From: Candidatus Magasanikbacteria bacterium RIFCSPHIGHO2_01_FULL_41_23
GTDB taxonomy: Bacteria; Patescibacteria; ABY1; Magasanikbacterales; UBA922
Assembly (NCBI GenBank): GCA_001782805.1
Contig: MFPT01000003.1
Location: 54,356-118,355, forward strand
Length of the DNA stretch: 64,000 nucleotides
Reading direction: 5' to 3'
Part shown: positions 38,519-46,870 of the stretch, in pieces
How the letters are laid out: every line of letters starts with the position of its first letter
How positions within the stretch are numbered: the first letter of the stretch is position 1
Notes under the pieces: generated by a model
What the model was told of the DNA's origin: nothing
What the model saw: only the letters and a program-made list of their open reading frames with translations
Databases searched by the model: none
Made by a program: the position numbers and the translations under genes

Positions 38519-40594
38519 ATGCCCCGAGATTATTCTTTAGAAAAAACCCGAAATATCGGCATCATGGCGCACATTGATGCCGGCAAAACCACGACAACGG
38601 AACGTGTTCTGTTTTATACCGGCCGCAAACATAAAATCGGTGAAGTGCACGAAGGCGCGGCCGAAATGGATTGGATGGAACAAGAAAAGGAACGAGGTAT
38701 TACCATTACGAGCGCGGCCACCACTTGTTTTTGGAAAGATCATCGCATTAATATTATTGATACGCCGGGCCATGTGGATTTTACGGTTGAAGTGGAGCGT
38801 AGTTTGCGCGTGTTGGATGGAGCAGTGGCTTTATTTGACGGTTCACAAGGCGTGGAACCGCAATCGGAAACCGTCTGGCGTCAAGCGGACAAATATCGTG
38901 TGCCCCGCATTTGTTTTGTTAATAAAATGGATAAAATCGGCGCGGATTTTTACATGAGTTTAAAATCAATTAAAGATCGTTTGGCCAAAAAAGCTTGTGC
39001 TATCCAATTGCCGATTGGTCAAGAATCAACCTTTTCCGCGATTATTGATTTAATTGAACAAAAAGCCTTTAAATTTGACGGTGATCATGGCATGAATATT
39101 ACTACTTTTGACATTCCGGCGGATATGCTGGATTTGGTAAAAGAACATCGCGCTGAACTTTTGGAAAAAGTCGCGGAAGCTAACGATGATTTAATGAATA
39201 AATTTTTGAATGGTGAAGAATTTACGATTGAAGAAATTCGCGGCGCGATTCGTACTTTGGTTTTGCGCGATGAAATGTATCCGGTGATGTGTGGCTCGGC
39301 TTTGGGTAACAAAGGTGTTCAATTAATGTTGGACGCGGTTACATATTATTTGCCTTCGCCATCGGACGTTCCCACAACGTTTGGCACTGATCCGCAGGAT
39401 GAAGAAAATAAAGTGGAAATTCATCCGGTGGATGATGAACCATTTGTGGGTTTGGCATTTAAAATCGCCACCGATCCATTTGTGGGAAAATTGATTTTTT
39501 TTCGCGTTTATTCCGGTAAATTATCCGCCGGAACTTATGTGGTCAATACTCGTACCGGTTCCAAAGAACGCATCAGTCGTATTGTGCGGATGCATGCGAA
39601 CGCGCGCGAAGATGTGAGCGAAGTTTTTGCCGGTGAAATCGCGGCCGCGATTGGTCTTAAAAATACTATTACGGGCGATACGATTTGCGATGAGAAACGT
39701 GAAGTTTTATTGGAAAATATTACATTTCCCGAGCCGGTTATTCATATTGCGATTGAACCCAAAACCAAAGGCGATCAAGAAAGAATGGGAATGGCCATGC
39801 AAAAATTGGCCGAAGAAGATCCGACTTTCCGAATTCACACAGACGAAGAAACTTTGCAAACCATTATTTCCGGAATGGGTGAACTGCATTTGGAAATTAT
39901 TGTGGATCGCATGAAGCGTGAATTTAATGTGGAGGCCAATGTTGGCGCTCCGCAAGTCGCGTACAAAGAAACCATTCGCCAGAGCGCGGAAGCCGAAGGA
40001 AAATATATTAAACAATCGGGTGGCCGTGGTCAATATGGTCATTGTTGGTTGCGCATTGAACCACTGGAAGAAGGTAAAGGTTTTGAATTTGTGGATGAAA
40101 TTAAAGGCGGTCTGATTCCGCGCGAATATATTGCCCCGATTGAAAAGGGTGTGAAAGAAGCGGTCAGTAAGGGCGTTGTCGCCGGCTATCCTCTGGTTGA
40201 TGTTAAAGCCACTGTATTTGATGGCAGTTATCACGAAGTTGACTCCAGTGAAATCGCGTTTAAAATGGCGGGAAACATTGCGTTTCAAGAAGCGGCCAAA
40301 AAAGCGCGGCCGGTTATTTTGGAACCAATGATGGCTGTGGAAGTTATTACTCCGGAAGAATATATGGGTGATGTAATTGGGGACTTGTCTGCCAAACGCG
40401 GTCAAATTCAAGAAATGACTGATCGAGGTCAATCAAAAATCGTCAAAGCCATGGTTCCACTTTCCAGTATGTTTGGTTATGCCACTGCTTTGCGTTCTAT
40501 GTCGCAAGGTCGCGCCAGTTATACCATGGAATTTCATCATTATTCCGAATGTCCCAAAAATATTGAAGCGGAGATTGTGGCGGGTAAAAAATAA
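38519..40594 (+). CDS. fusA: Elongation factor G
   Basis: Translocation GTPase; 691 aa, full length. G motifs: MAHIDAGKTTTTERVLFYTG (G1, about residues 16-35), RGITITSAAT (G2), DTPGHVDFTVEV (G3), VNKMDKIGADF (G4). Later domains are conserved (EDPTFRIHTDEETLQTIISG, SGGRGQYGHCWLRIEP, EPMMAVEVITPEEYMGDVIG, FGYATALRSMSQGRASYTMEF). It starts 9 nt after rpsG and ends with a terminator, so tuf is not part of this operon: the two are separated by 8.7 kb that includes the 16S gene. Confidence 0.98.
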   Translation: MPRDYSLEKTRNIGIMAHIDAGKTTTTERVLFYTGRKHKIGEVHEGAAEMDWMEQEKERGITITSAATTCFWKDHRINIIDTPGHVDFTVEVERSLRVLDGAVALFDGSQGVEPQSETVWRQADKYRVPRICFVNKMDKIGADFYMSLKSIKDRLAKKACAIQLPIGQESTFSAIIDLIEQKAFKFDGDHGMNITTFDIPADMLDLVKEHRAELLEKVAEANDDLMNKFLNGEEFTIEEIRGAIRTLVLRDEMYPVMCGSALGNKGVQLMLDAVTYYLPSPSDVPTTFGTDPQDEENKVEIHPVDDEPFVGLAFKIATDPFVGKLIFFRVYSGKLSAGTYVVNTRTGSKERISRIVRMHANAREDVSEVFAGEIAAAIGLKNTITGDTICDEKREVLLENITFPEPVIHIAIEPKTKGDQERMGMAMQKLAEEDPTFRIHTDEETLQTIISGMGELHLEIIVDRMKREFNVEANVGAPQVAYKETIRQSAEAEGKYIKQSGGRGQYGHCWLRIEPLEEGKGFEFVDEIKGGLIPREYIAPIEKGVKEAVSKGVVAGYPLVDVKATVFDGSYHEVDSSEIAFKMAGNIAFQEAAKKARPVILEPMMAVEVITPEEYMGDVIGDLSAKRGQIQEMTDRGQSKIVKAMVPLSSMFGYATALRSMSQGRASYTMEFHHYSECPKNIEAEIVAGKK

Positions 40595-40610
40595 TTCTAG
40601 TTTTGATTTT

Positions 40611-40640
40611 AAAAACTCTGCTCATAAAGCAGGGTTTTTT
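40611..40640 (+). terminator. Terminator of the str operon
   Basis: AAAAACTCTGC (40611-40621) pairs with GCAGGGTTTTTT (40629-40640), loop TCATAAA, T6 tail. Confidence 0.85.
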
Positions 40641-40734
40641 GTTCACACTAATAATTTGCTTAATTTAATTGTCGTGATATACTTTTTTTACGCGATTTTT
40701 CTTTAATTTTTTTATTTATCTTTTAATCTTTAAT

Positions 40735-42597
40735 ATGAATATGCCGAATTTTAAAAAAATCAGCAAAAAATTTATCCACTGTTCTGTCGTGATTTCAACG
40801 ATAGTCTGGTCTCTTGGTTTGGTCGTTCTGCCAATTTCCGTTTCAGCGGCTGTTGTTTGTCCTAATTTAGGTTCAGGAAGAATCGTTAAATTCGGTGCCA
40901 AAGGCCAAATATCCATTATCAGTGACTCGTATCGTTGGGAATTTACCAGCAAAGCCGCATTTGCCACATGGTCAACGGCCGCGGTCAAAACCATCAATGT
41001 CGCCTGCGCGGAAAAATATCCCAAAGCCGGTGTTGTGGGATATCGTCCCGGATCAGTTCTTCTGAAACCGGTTGATCAGCCCGGAGTTTTTGCTGTTGGG
41101 CCAAACAACATGGTGTATAATTTACCGAATACTGACATCGCCAAAGCTCTTTATGGGGCTAATTGGAAAAAATTAATTAAAAATTCTGCGCTAACGGAAT
41201 TTGATTTGTTTACTGAAGGTGATGATTTAACCGGTTTACAATTGCATGATGGCATGTTGGTAAAAGAAAAAAATGATAAGTTTGTCCATTATGTTTGGGA
41301 TGGAAAATTAAGATATGTGAAAGGTAATTTGCCGGCTATTCTGCGTAAGAATGTTCGGATCGTTTCCGCTGAATTATTTGATTCAGTGGAAGTTGGCGAT
41401 AGTATAAAAGTCGCGGATATACTGAATATTCCCATTCCGCAAACTATCATTGGTCCGTCGATTGAACCAATTAAAGAAATTACCGATACAATTAAGGATA
41501 CTGTCAAAACTGATACCACTAAAACCACTGACAGTAACTCGGTGACAAAAGATGGTTTGGTTTATCAAGATGCAAATTATACTGGAACTTTTCCCGCTCC
41601 GGAAGGCGTAGTTGTGAAAGGTTATTATGGCAAAGATGAATATCAAGAACCAGCCGGATCAGGAGCTTATCGTTTTAATATTTTAACCAACGCGAAACGA
41701 GAATTGGTTTGTTTGGATAAAACTAGGACTGTACAAGGAAGCAAAGGTTCAAGTTGGGAATCCGGTTATGCCTATGGTCGGGTGCGCGGAGAACAAGAAT
41801 CCAAATTAATTATTCCGTATTTTGACGATACACCAATCAATGTCTCTGGTGATGTCAATTATTTTGCGGAAGGCTATCGTCAAGGTTATTTTGAATCATT
41901 CAATGGTCAGAGAGCGGTATTTTATTATGATTGCGATGAATTCAAAAAACTTGATTTGAGTAAATATGACACAGACGGCTGGTATCAGAACACTGAATTA
42001 TCCGGAGCGTCTAGTGTTAAAGCTGTGTATTTGCCGATGCGTGGTGTCCAATATAAAAAAGATCCGACTAATCCCAAAAGTCTTTTGAGTAGTAAAAATG
42101 TGAATACTTGGAGTGTGCCAATCGGAGAAAGAGGTTTTGAAAAAAGTGTTCATAATACGGGCAAAGCTCCTTTGAATTTTTCGCGCATTGATTTGTATGA
42201 GTCGGATTTTGACGCGACCGAAGCAATTATGCCACTGGAAGGCGCGAAAGGTATGACTGAAGCCGTGGCCAATTTGTATCAGAATTTTTTCAAGACCGAT
42301 TTCACTCTGAAAACAAATTGTTCTCTGACTGCGTCAAATATCAGTTATCAGACCTATGGTGGTAATCGTTTTGGCTTGGTAACTTTTGTATCCATGTGTA
42401 AAGTCGGGACAAATACCAAAGTTTGGAAAAATCATGCGTTTGCCATTACTCAAGTTCCTGCAAAGACATGGCTGATTACTTCGTTTGTTAATAATGAAAA
42501 TGTTAAAGCTAAAGATACGGACGAGCTTGATTTAGGAAGAGCGCAAATGAGTTCGGAATTTATTGGTCAATTCTTGGGTAAAATTCAACTCAAATAA
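40735..42597 (+). CDS. Exported protein of unknown function, 620 aa
   Basis: Signal peptide or N-terminal anchor KFIHCSVVISTIVWSLGLVV, cleaved perhaps after VSAA (about residue 37). Residues about 100-215 contain two copies of a beta-rich unit seen in exported CPR proteins: YRPGSVLLKPVDQPGVFAVG, then VYNLPNTDIAKALYGANWKK; and LHDGMLVKEKNDKFVHYVWD, then KLRYVKGNLPAILRKNV. A Thr/Asp/Lys-rich linker follows (DTIKDTVKTDTTKTTDS). The middle has paired cysteines and Tyr-rich segments. The C-terminus resembles a globular domain (TFVSMCKVGTNTKVWKNHAF). I do not recognise a catalytic motif. It lies 21 nt upstream of a small membrane protein gene, likely co-transcribed. Confidence 0.75.
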   Translation: MNMPNFKKISKKFIHCSVVISTIVWSLGLVVLPISVSAAVVCPNLGSGRIVKFGAKGQISIISDSYRWEFTSKAAFATWSTAAVKTINVACAEKYPKAGVVGYRPGSVLLKPVDQPGVFAVGPNNMVYNLPNTDIAKALYGANWKKLIKNSALTEFDLFTEGDDLTGLQLHDGMLVKEKNDKFVHYVWDGKLRYVKGNLPAILRKNVRIVSAELFDSVEVGDSIKVADILNIPIPQTIIGPSIEPIKEITDTIKDTVKTDTTKTTDSNSVTKDGLVYQDANYTGTFPAPEGVVVKGYYGKDEYQEPAGSGAYRFNILTNAKRELVCLDKTRTVQGSKGSSWESGYAYGRVRGEQESKLIIPYFDDTPINVSGDVNYFAEGYRQGYFESFNGQRAVFYYDCDEFKKLDLSKYDTDGWYQNTELSGASSVKAVYLPMRGVQYKKDPTNPKSLLSSKNVNTWSVPIGERGFEKSVHNTGKAPLNFSRIDLYESDFDATEAIMPLEGAKGMTEAVANLYQNFFKTDFTLKTNCSLTASNISYQTYGGNRFGLVTFVSMCKVGTNTKVWKNHAFAITQVPAKTWLITSFVNNENVKAKDTDELDLGRAQMSSEFIGQFLGKIQLK

Positions 42598-42616
42598 ACT
42601 TAATGTATCTTTTCAT

Positions 42617-43174
42617 ATGCCATTTTTTCTTCCCGTTGATTTTGAATCAGCTTTGCCGGAAAATATAAATGGTCGTTTGTCTGATGACCAATTAAAGGCC
42701 ATTGAATTGATGTTGCGTGCACGGAAAATAACCGGCTATATTTTATTTTTTTGTGAATTGTTTCAAGTGGCGATTGCCGGTCCGGCATTTTTATTCAGTG
42801 AGTGGGGACCGACTCAAAGAGGATTACAGGCAATGATTGGAATTTACGCGTTCATTAGTTTTGCGGCCATGATTTGGGGATTGGTAATCATTAAAAAAGC
42901 CTCGGCCGCCAAACTTATCTTGGGTTCAATTAAGGTAACATTGGTAACGGGCACGCCCACAAAATATAATTACACGACAACGTATCGTTCTATGGGAGGC
43001 GCGACGCATTTGGCTACTTTAAAAGGAGGCTGGCTTAGTATTGCCGGAGTCAGTTACGGAGTTTTGCCCGGAGAATTATACAGCTCAATTCCACCGAATG
43101 AGGAAAGTGATTTTTATTATATCACTTTACCCATGACCGGATTTAAAAAATATTTAGTGGTTAACTTCTTTTAG
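42617..43174 (+). CDS. Membrane protein of unknown function, 185 aa
   Basis: Start at ATG 42617 (MPFFLPVDFESALPENING); the longer frame overlaps the previous gene. Two membrane helices, YILFFCELFQVAIAGPAFLF and MIGIYAFISFAAMIWGLVII (about residues 45-110), are followed by a beta-rich soluble domain of about 75 residues (LILGSIKVTLVTGTPTKYNY ... GGWLSIAGVSYGVLPGELYS). This resembles small two-helix envelope proteins with a cytosolic or external barrel, but no family is recognised. It is placed between the 620-aa exported protein and trmD (27 nt downstream). Confidence 0.65.
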   Translation: MPFFLPVDFESALPENINGRLSDDQLKAIELMLRARKITGYILFFCELFQVAIAGPAFLFSEWGPTQRGLQAMIGIYAFISFAAMIWGLVIIKKASAAKLILGSIKVTLVTGTPTKYNYTTTYRSMGGATHLATLKGGWLSIAGVSYGVLPGELYSSIPPNEESDFYYITLPMTGFKKYLVVNFF

Positions 43175-43200
43175 AGGTTGCTTTGGCTCATTTTTACATC

Positions 43201-43923
43201 ATGAAGTTTAACGTCATTACTATTTTTCCGGATCTCATTAAAAATTATACGGATGAGAGTATTTTGGGTCGCGCGCAGAAAAATAAAATAATTAAAGTGC
43301 GGGCAATCAATTTACGGGATTTTACCGTTGATCGCCATCATACGATTGATGATACGCCGTATGGCGGAGGAGCAGGAATGGTAATGAAACCCGAACCATT
43401 ATATAAGACGCTCAAAAGTTTAGACGCGATTCCTTTTGCTAAGGCTGGTGGACTAACAAAAATTAAAAAATTATTTGGAGTCTTAGTTGGCAACTCTTCG
43501 ACTTCGTTCAGAACAAGAAAACGAACGATTTTATTATCACCGCGCGGACGTCAATTTACTCAATCAATGGCTGAATCATTAAGCATATTAGACGAAATTA
43601 CTTTTGTGTGCGGCCGTTATGAAGGAGTTGATGAGCGAGTTGTCGAATACATGGTGGATGAAGAAATTTCCCTTGGCCAGTATGTTTTGGCCGGCGGAGA
43701 ATTGGGAGCCTTAGTAATTATTGAAGCCATTGCACGGTTATTGCCCGGAGTATTGGGTAATCCCGAATCATTAACTGAAGAAACCCTTGGTGATGACGCG
43801 GAATATCCGCAATACACCAAGCCAGCGGATTTTAGAGGTTGGAAAGTACCGGAAATTTTACTGTCCGGTGATCATAAAAAAATTGACGAGTGGCGCAAAT
43901 CATTGCGAAAGAAAATACAATAA
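43201..43923 (+). CDS. trmD: tRNA (guanine-37 N1) methyltransferase
   Basis: Makes m1G37 and prevents frameshifting. 240 aa from ATG 43201 (MKFNVITIFPDL, the classic start). SPOUT knot motifs: DDTPYGGGAGMVMKPEPLY, TILLSPRGRQFTQ, VCGRYEGVDERVVEYMVDEE, SLGQYVLAGGELGALVIIEA and RLLPGVLGNPESLTEE. Between the PLYKTL helix and TILLSPRG the protein has about 25 additional residues, ending NSSTSFRTRKR. Their DNA (43491-43520) matches the palindromic repeat core CTTCGACTTCGTTCAGAACA, in the same reading frame (STSF) as the valS copy. Because the insertion precedes the knot, function is probably retained. Confidence 0.97.
   Translation: MKFNVITIFPDLIKNYTDESILGRAQKNKIIKVRAINLRDFTVDRHHTIDDTPYGGGAGMVMKPEPLYKTLKSLDAIPFAKAGGLTKIKKLFGVLVGNSSTSFRTRKRTILLSPRGRQFTQSMAESLSILDEITFVCGRYEGVDERVVEYMVDEEISLGQYVLAGGELGALVIIEAIARLLPGVLGNPESLTEETLGDDAEYPQYTKPADFRGWKVPEILLSGDHKKIDEWRKSLRKKIQ
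43491..43520 (+). repeat. Palindromic repeat inside trmD
   Basis: AACTCTTCGACTTCGTTCAG followed by AACAAG: close match to the intergenic core, read in frame as NSSTSFRTR. Confidence 0.65.
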
Positions 43924-43954
43924 GTTATCCCCAGTTTGCTCATTATCTAATCTA

Positions 43955-43983
43955 TTGACAGCTTATCTTTCAACAGATACAAT
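43955..43983 (+). promoter_or_regulatory. Promoter of the 16S rRNA gene
   Basis: TTGACA (43955-43960), exactly 17 bp, TACAAT (43978-43983). Confidence 0.75.
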
Positions 43984-44087
43984 GGCCAAGCACTTAAATT
44001 CCCTACAAATTAGCTTGCTTTAAGTCCAGAAAAGGATGTAGTCCCGACAAAAGTCGGGATGTCGCCTCCGGCTCCAGATACTGAGGT

Positions 44088-44117
44088 AAAAAGAGTAACC
44101 TCCGCGGTTCTCTTTTT
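44088..44117 (+). terminator. Terminator-like hairpin in the rRNA leader
   Basis: AAAAAGAG/CTCTTTTT and AACC/GGTT form a long stem around TCCGC with a single bulged T. If it acts as a terminator, rRNA transcription would need antitermination; it may instead be an RNase III site. Confidence 0.5.
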
Positions 44118-44202
44118 CATTATTAAGGGTTTGAGTTTGTCCATTACAATTTACACAACAATTGCAATCTGCAACAAATTGCAATTACGATAAGGTTCAC
44201 AT

Positions 44203-44219
44203 TATAAATGTGACAAGAA
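44203..44219 (+). other. 5' strand of the pre-16S processing stem
   Basis: TATAAATGTGACAAGAA (44203-44219) is an exact 17-nt complement of 46707-46723 downstream of 16S; flanking bases (GATAAG..TTCAC) pair further. Confidence 0.85.
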
Positions 44220-44621
44220 ACAATAATCGTCTATCCAAAATCAAGATCAACTCCTTTCTGATTTATCAGAGAGGGTTACTCCAATAATCCTTCGGGATTT
44301 ATTTGAGAGTTTGATCCTGGCTCAGGACGAATGTTGGCGGCGTGTATAAGGCATGCAAGTCGAGGGATCGATCGTAGCAATACGATACGGACCGGCAGAC
44401 GGGAGAGTAACACATTGGTAACCTACCTCTAAGACGGGGATAGCCTTCCGAAAGGAAGATTAATACCCGATAGTAACGCGGGGACACAAGTCATTCGCGT
44501 TTAAAGATTTTTCGCTTAGAGCAGGGCCTATGGTCTATCAGCTAGTTGGTGAGGTAATGGCTCACCAAGGCGACGACGGATAGGGGACGTGAGAGCGTGA
44601 TCCCCCTCACTGGGACTGAGA

Positions 44622-44652
<31 letters not shown>

Positions 44653-45046
44653 AGGAATCTTCCGCAATGGACGAAAGTCTGACGGAGCGACGCCGCGTGC
44701 AGGATGAAGCCCTTTGGGGTGTAAACTGCTTTTATAGGGGACGAATTTGTGACGGTACCCTATGAATAAGAGGTTGCTAACTCTGTGCCAGCAGCAGCGG
44801 TAATACAGAGACCTCAAACATTGTCCGGATTCATTGGGCGTAAAGCGTCCGCAGGTTGCCATATAAGTTAGGGGTTAAATCTTCCGACCTAATCGGAAAA
44901 CCGCTTCTAATACTGTATGGCTCGAGGTTGGGAGAGGCATATGGAACTGCCGGTGTAGTAGTAAAATGCGTTGATATCGGCAGGAACACCAAAGGCGAAG
45001 GCAATATGCTGGAACAACTCTGACACTCAGGGACGAAAGCGTGGGG

Positions 45047-45077
<31 letters not shown>

Positions 45078-45156
45078 CGCCCTAAACTATGTGTGCTAGG
45101 TATTGGGAGTATCGACCCTCTCAGTGCCGTTTAAAAAAGCTAACGCGTTAAGCACA

Positions 45157-45198
<42 letters not shown>

Positions 45199-45662
45199 AG
45201 ACGGGGACCCGCACAAGTGGAGGATCATGCGGTTTAATTCGATGGTACGCGACGAACCTTACCGGGGCTCAACTACTAGCTGCAAGCCTGATGAAAGTCG
45301 GGCCGCTTTTGAAGGTGCTAGATAGGTGCTGCATGGTTGCCGTCAGCTCGTGCCGTGAGGTGTACCCTTAAGTGGGGTAACGAGCGCAACCCTCGTTCTG
45401 TGTTAAATTTACACAGAGGACTGCCTGCGCAAGCAGGAGGAAGGTGAGGACGACGTCAAATCAGCATGGCTCTTACGTCCCGGGCTACACGCATGATACA
45501 ATGGTTAGTACAGAGGGAAGCTAAGCCGCAAGGTGGAGCTAATCCCAGAAAGCTAATCTCAGTTCGGATTGTGGGCTGCAACTCGCCCACATGAAGCTGG
45601 ATTCACTAGTAAACGCGCATCAGCCACGGCGCGTTGAATACGTTCTCGGGTCTTGTACTCAC

Positions 45663-46527
45663 AATAAAAGCGCTGGGCAGTTTAATAATCTAGAGAGTTA
45701 AAATCTCTCCCTCTACAACGTCTGTAGAGCGTAGCCGAAAGATAGTCGTCTTCCGCGAGGGAGGCGGTGAAGGATCTGAAGGCAAATCACAGTCCAATCA
45801 TAAAAAAACCGTATTGACCTTTGAATCGGCGGTGAGCAAAGGGAAAATACACTTACACAGGTTTGATTGGAATGCGAGGAATAGAATATTAAATAACCCC
45901 AGGAGATCTTATGCCGTTTTGATTATTATGATAGTATAATCAAATAATGTAACTTACACGGCATAAGAAGTCAGCTGAATCGTAGTAGTGTCGACTAGTC
46001 GACATGAAGGATTCTCTCGAATCATATGGAAAAAATAAATCCAAATTATATCGTTGGTCTAACGGACGGGGAAGGAAGTTTTACAGCTTATGTAAAAAAT
46101 CCGGATATGTCCAAAGAGGTCAAGCGAAGAACAAAAGTTGAGCCAAGGTTTTATATCAAACTCATTGAGAAAGATAAAAAAATTCTCTATGAATTGAAAA
46201 AATTCTTTGGCTGTGGCAATGTTTATTTTCAAAAAGATAAACGAGCCAATCATCAAGATTGTTATCGCTATGAAGTCGCCAATAGAAATGATTTGCAGAA
46301 AATAATTATTCCATTTTTCAAAAGTAACTCTTTGAGATTACGCTCAAAGAGCCGTGACTTTGAATTTTTTTGCCGGATTATGGAGATGGTCATGAGAAAT
46401 GACCACCTGAAAGACATAGGCCTCAGGAAAATCTTTAATCTCAAGCAAAAAATGCATTAGAGCTCGTCGTGTGCGGGAAATCCGCAGGCACGATGGGAAC
46501 ATCAATTCTAAGTTTCTAGAATATAAT
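45663..46527 (+). mobile_element. Intron-like insertion in 16S rRNA, class undetermined
   Basis: 865 nt between conserved 16S segments that are adjacent in mature rRNA. It is highly structured: CTCTACA/TGTAGAG (45711-45729), a nested helix with CCAATCA/TGATTGG, GTATT/AATAC and CCTTTG/CAAAGG (45794-45870), CTTATGCCGT/ACGGCATAAG (about 45908-45967), and near the 3' end a CGTG..GAAA..CACG hairpin with a GG bulge, then ATTCTA/TAGAAT. It encodes a LAGLIDADG protein. The intron ends ..AAT and starts AATAAAAG, which fits neither a canonical group I (5' exon U, last base G) nor group II (GUGYG start) boundary, though the 3' hairpin pair looks loosely like group II domains V and VI. Confidence 0.8.
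46026..46460 (+). CDS. LAGLIDADG homing endonuclease in the 16S intron
   Basis: 144 aa. The single LAGLIDADG motif is IVGLTDGEGSFTAY (about residues 9-22), with the catalytic acidic residue in DGEGS, so the enzyme should act as a homodimer. The following beta-strands PRFYIKLIEKDKKILYELKK and FGCGNVYFQKDKRANHQDCY, then YRYEVANRNDLQKIIIPFF, are typical of the DNA-binding saddle. It lies fully inside the insertion, in the 3' half, and probably cleaves intron-less 16S genes at the insertion site to spread the element. The reading frame is intact, implying recent activity or a maturase role. ATG at 46026, no Shine-Dalgarno sequence. Confidence 0.92.
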   Translation: MEKINPNYIVGLTDGEGSFTAYVKNPDMSKEVKRRTKVEPRFYIKLIEKDKKILYELKKFFGCGNVYFQKDKRANHQDCYRYEVANRNDLQKIIIPFFKSNSLRLRSKSRDFEFFCRIMEMVMRNDHLKDIGLRKIFNLKQKMH

Positions 46528-46706
46528 CGCCCGTCACACCACGAAAGTTGGCAATGCCCAAAGGCTCCCGCAAGGGGGACGAAGGCAGGGTCAATGATCA
46601 GGGTGAAGTCGTAACAAGGCATCCCTAGCGGAAGCTGGGGATGGATCACCTCCTTTCTGGAGTTAATTCCGAGGAATCGGAATAATTTCAACTACAGATG
46701 ATTATC

Positions 46707-46723
46707 TTCTTGTCACATTTATA
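46707..46723 (+). other. 3' strand of the pre-16S processing stem
   Basis: TTCTTGTCACATTTATA is the exact complement of 44203-44219. The stem encloses only 16S, which shows that this gene is transcribed and processed alone. Confidence 0.85.
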
Positions 46724-46743
46724 GAGTGAACTTATCGCAAAAA

Positions 46744-46778
46744 AAATCCCTCGTTGGAAAAACCAAGGGATTTTTTTA
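46744..46778 (+). terminator. Terminator of the 16S transcript
   Basis: AAATCCC and GGGATTT, with inner TTGG/CCAA, form a stem followed by T-run. It ends the transcription unit about 90 nt after mature 16S. Confidence 0.85.
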
Positions 46779-46804
46779 TTTACAAAAATAAAAATTTAAA
46801 AAAT

Positions 46805-46835
46805 TTGACAAACACAAACGGGGGGGGGGTATTAT
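46805..46835 (+). promoter_or_regulatory. Promoter with a G10 tract in its spacer (possible phase variation)
   Basis: TTGACA (46805-46810) and TATTAT (46830-46835) are 19 bp apart, and the spacer contains ten consecutive G (46820-46829). Gain or loss of G would change the -35/-10 distance; eight G would give the optimal 17 bp. Confidence 0.6.
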
Positions 46836-46870
46836 TACTGGGAATTTAATTCAGTAATAATTAATTTTAT

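Larger units (their letters stand above)
43924..44298 (+). other. 16S rRNA leader region
   Basis: From the promoter (43955-43983) a leader of about 310 nt runs to 16S. It holds the hairpin GTCCCGAC/GTCGGGAT (44041-44060), a terminator-like hairpin (44088-44117), ATTGCAAT repeats (44161-44186) and the 5' half of the pre-16S processing stem (44191-44230), whose partner is at 46698-46738. No protein gene. Confidence 0.75.

Noticed and set aside
39707..40432. 241-aa minus-strand ORF in fusA
   Set aside because: Shadow of the conserved EF-G reading frame.
45663..46527. Firm assignment of the 16S insertion to group I or group II
   Set aside because: Junction bases do not fit either rule and I could not place the group I P7 or a complete group II domain V by eye.
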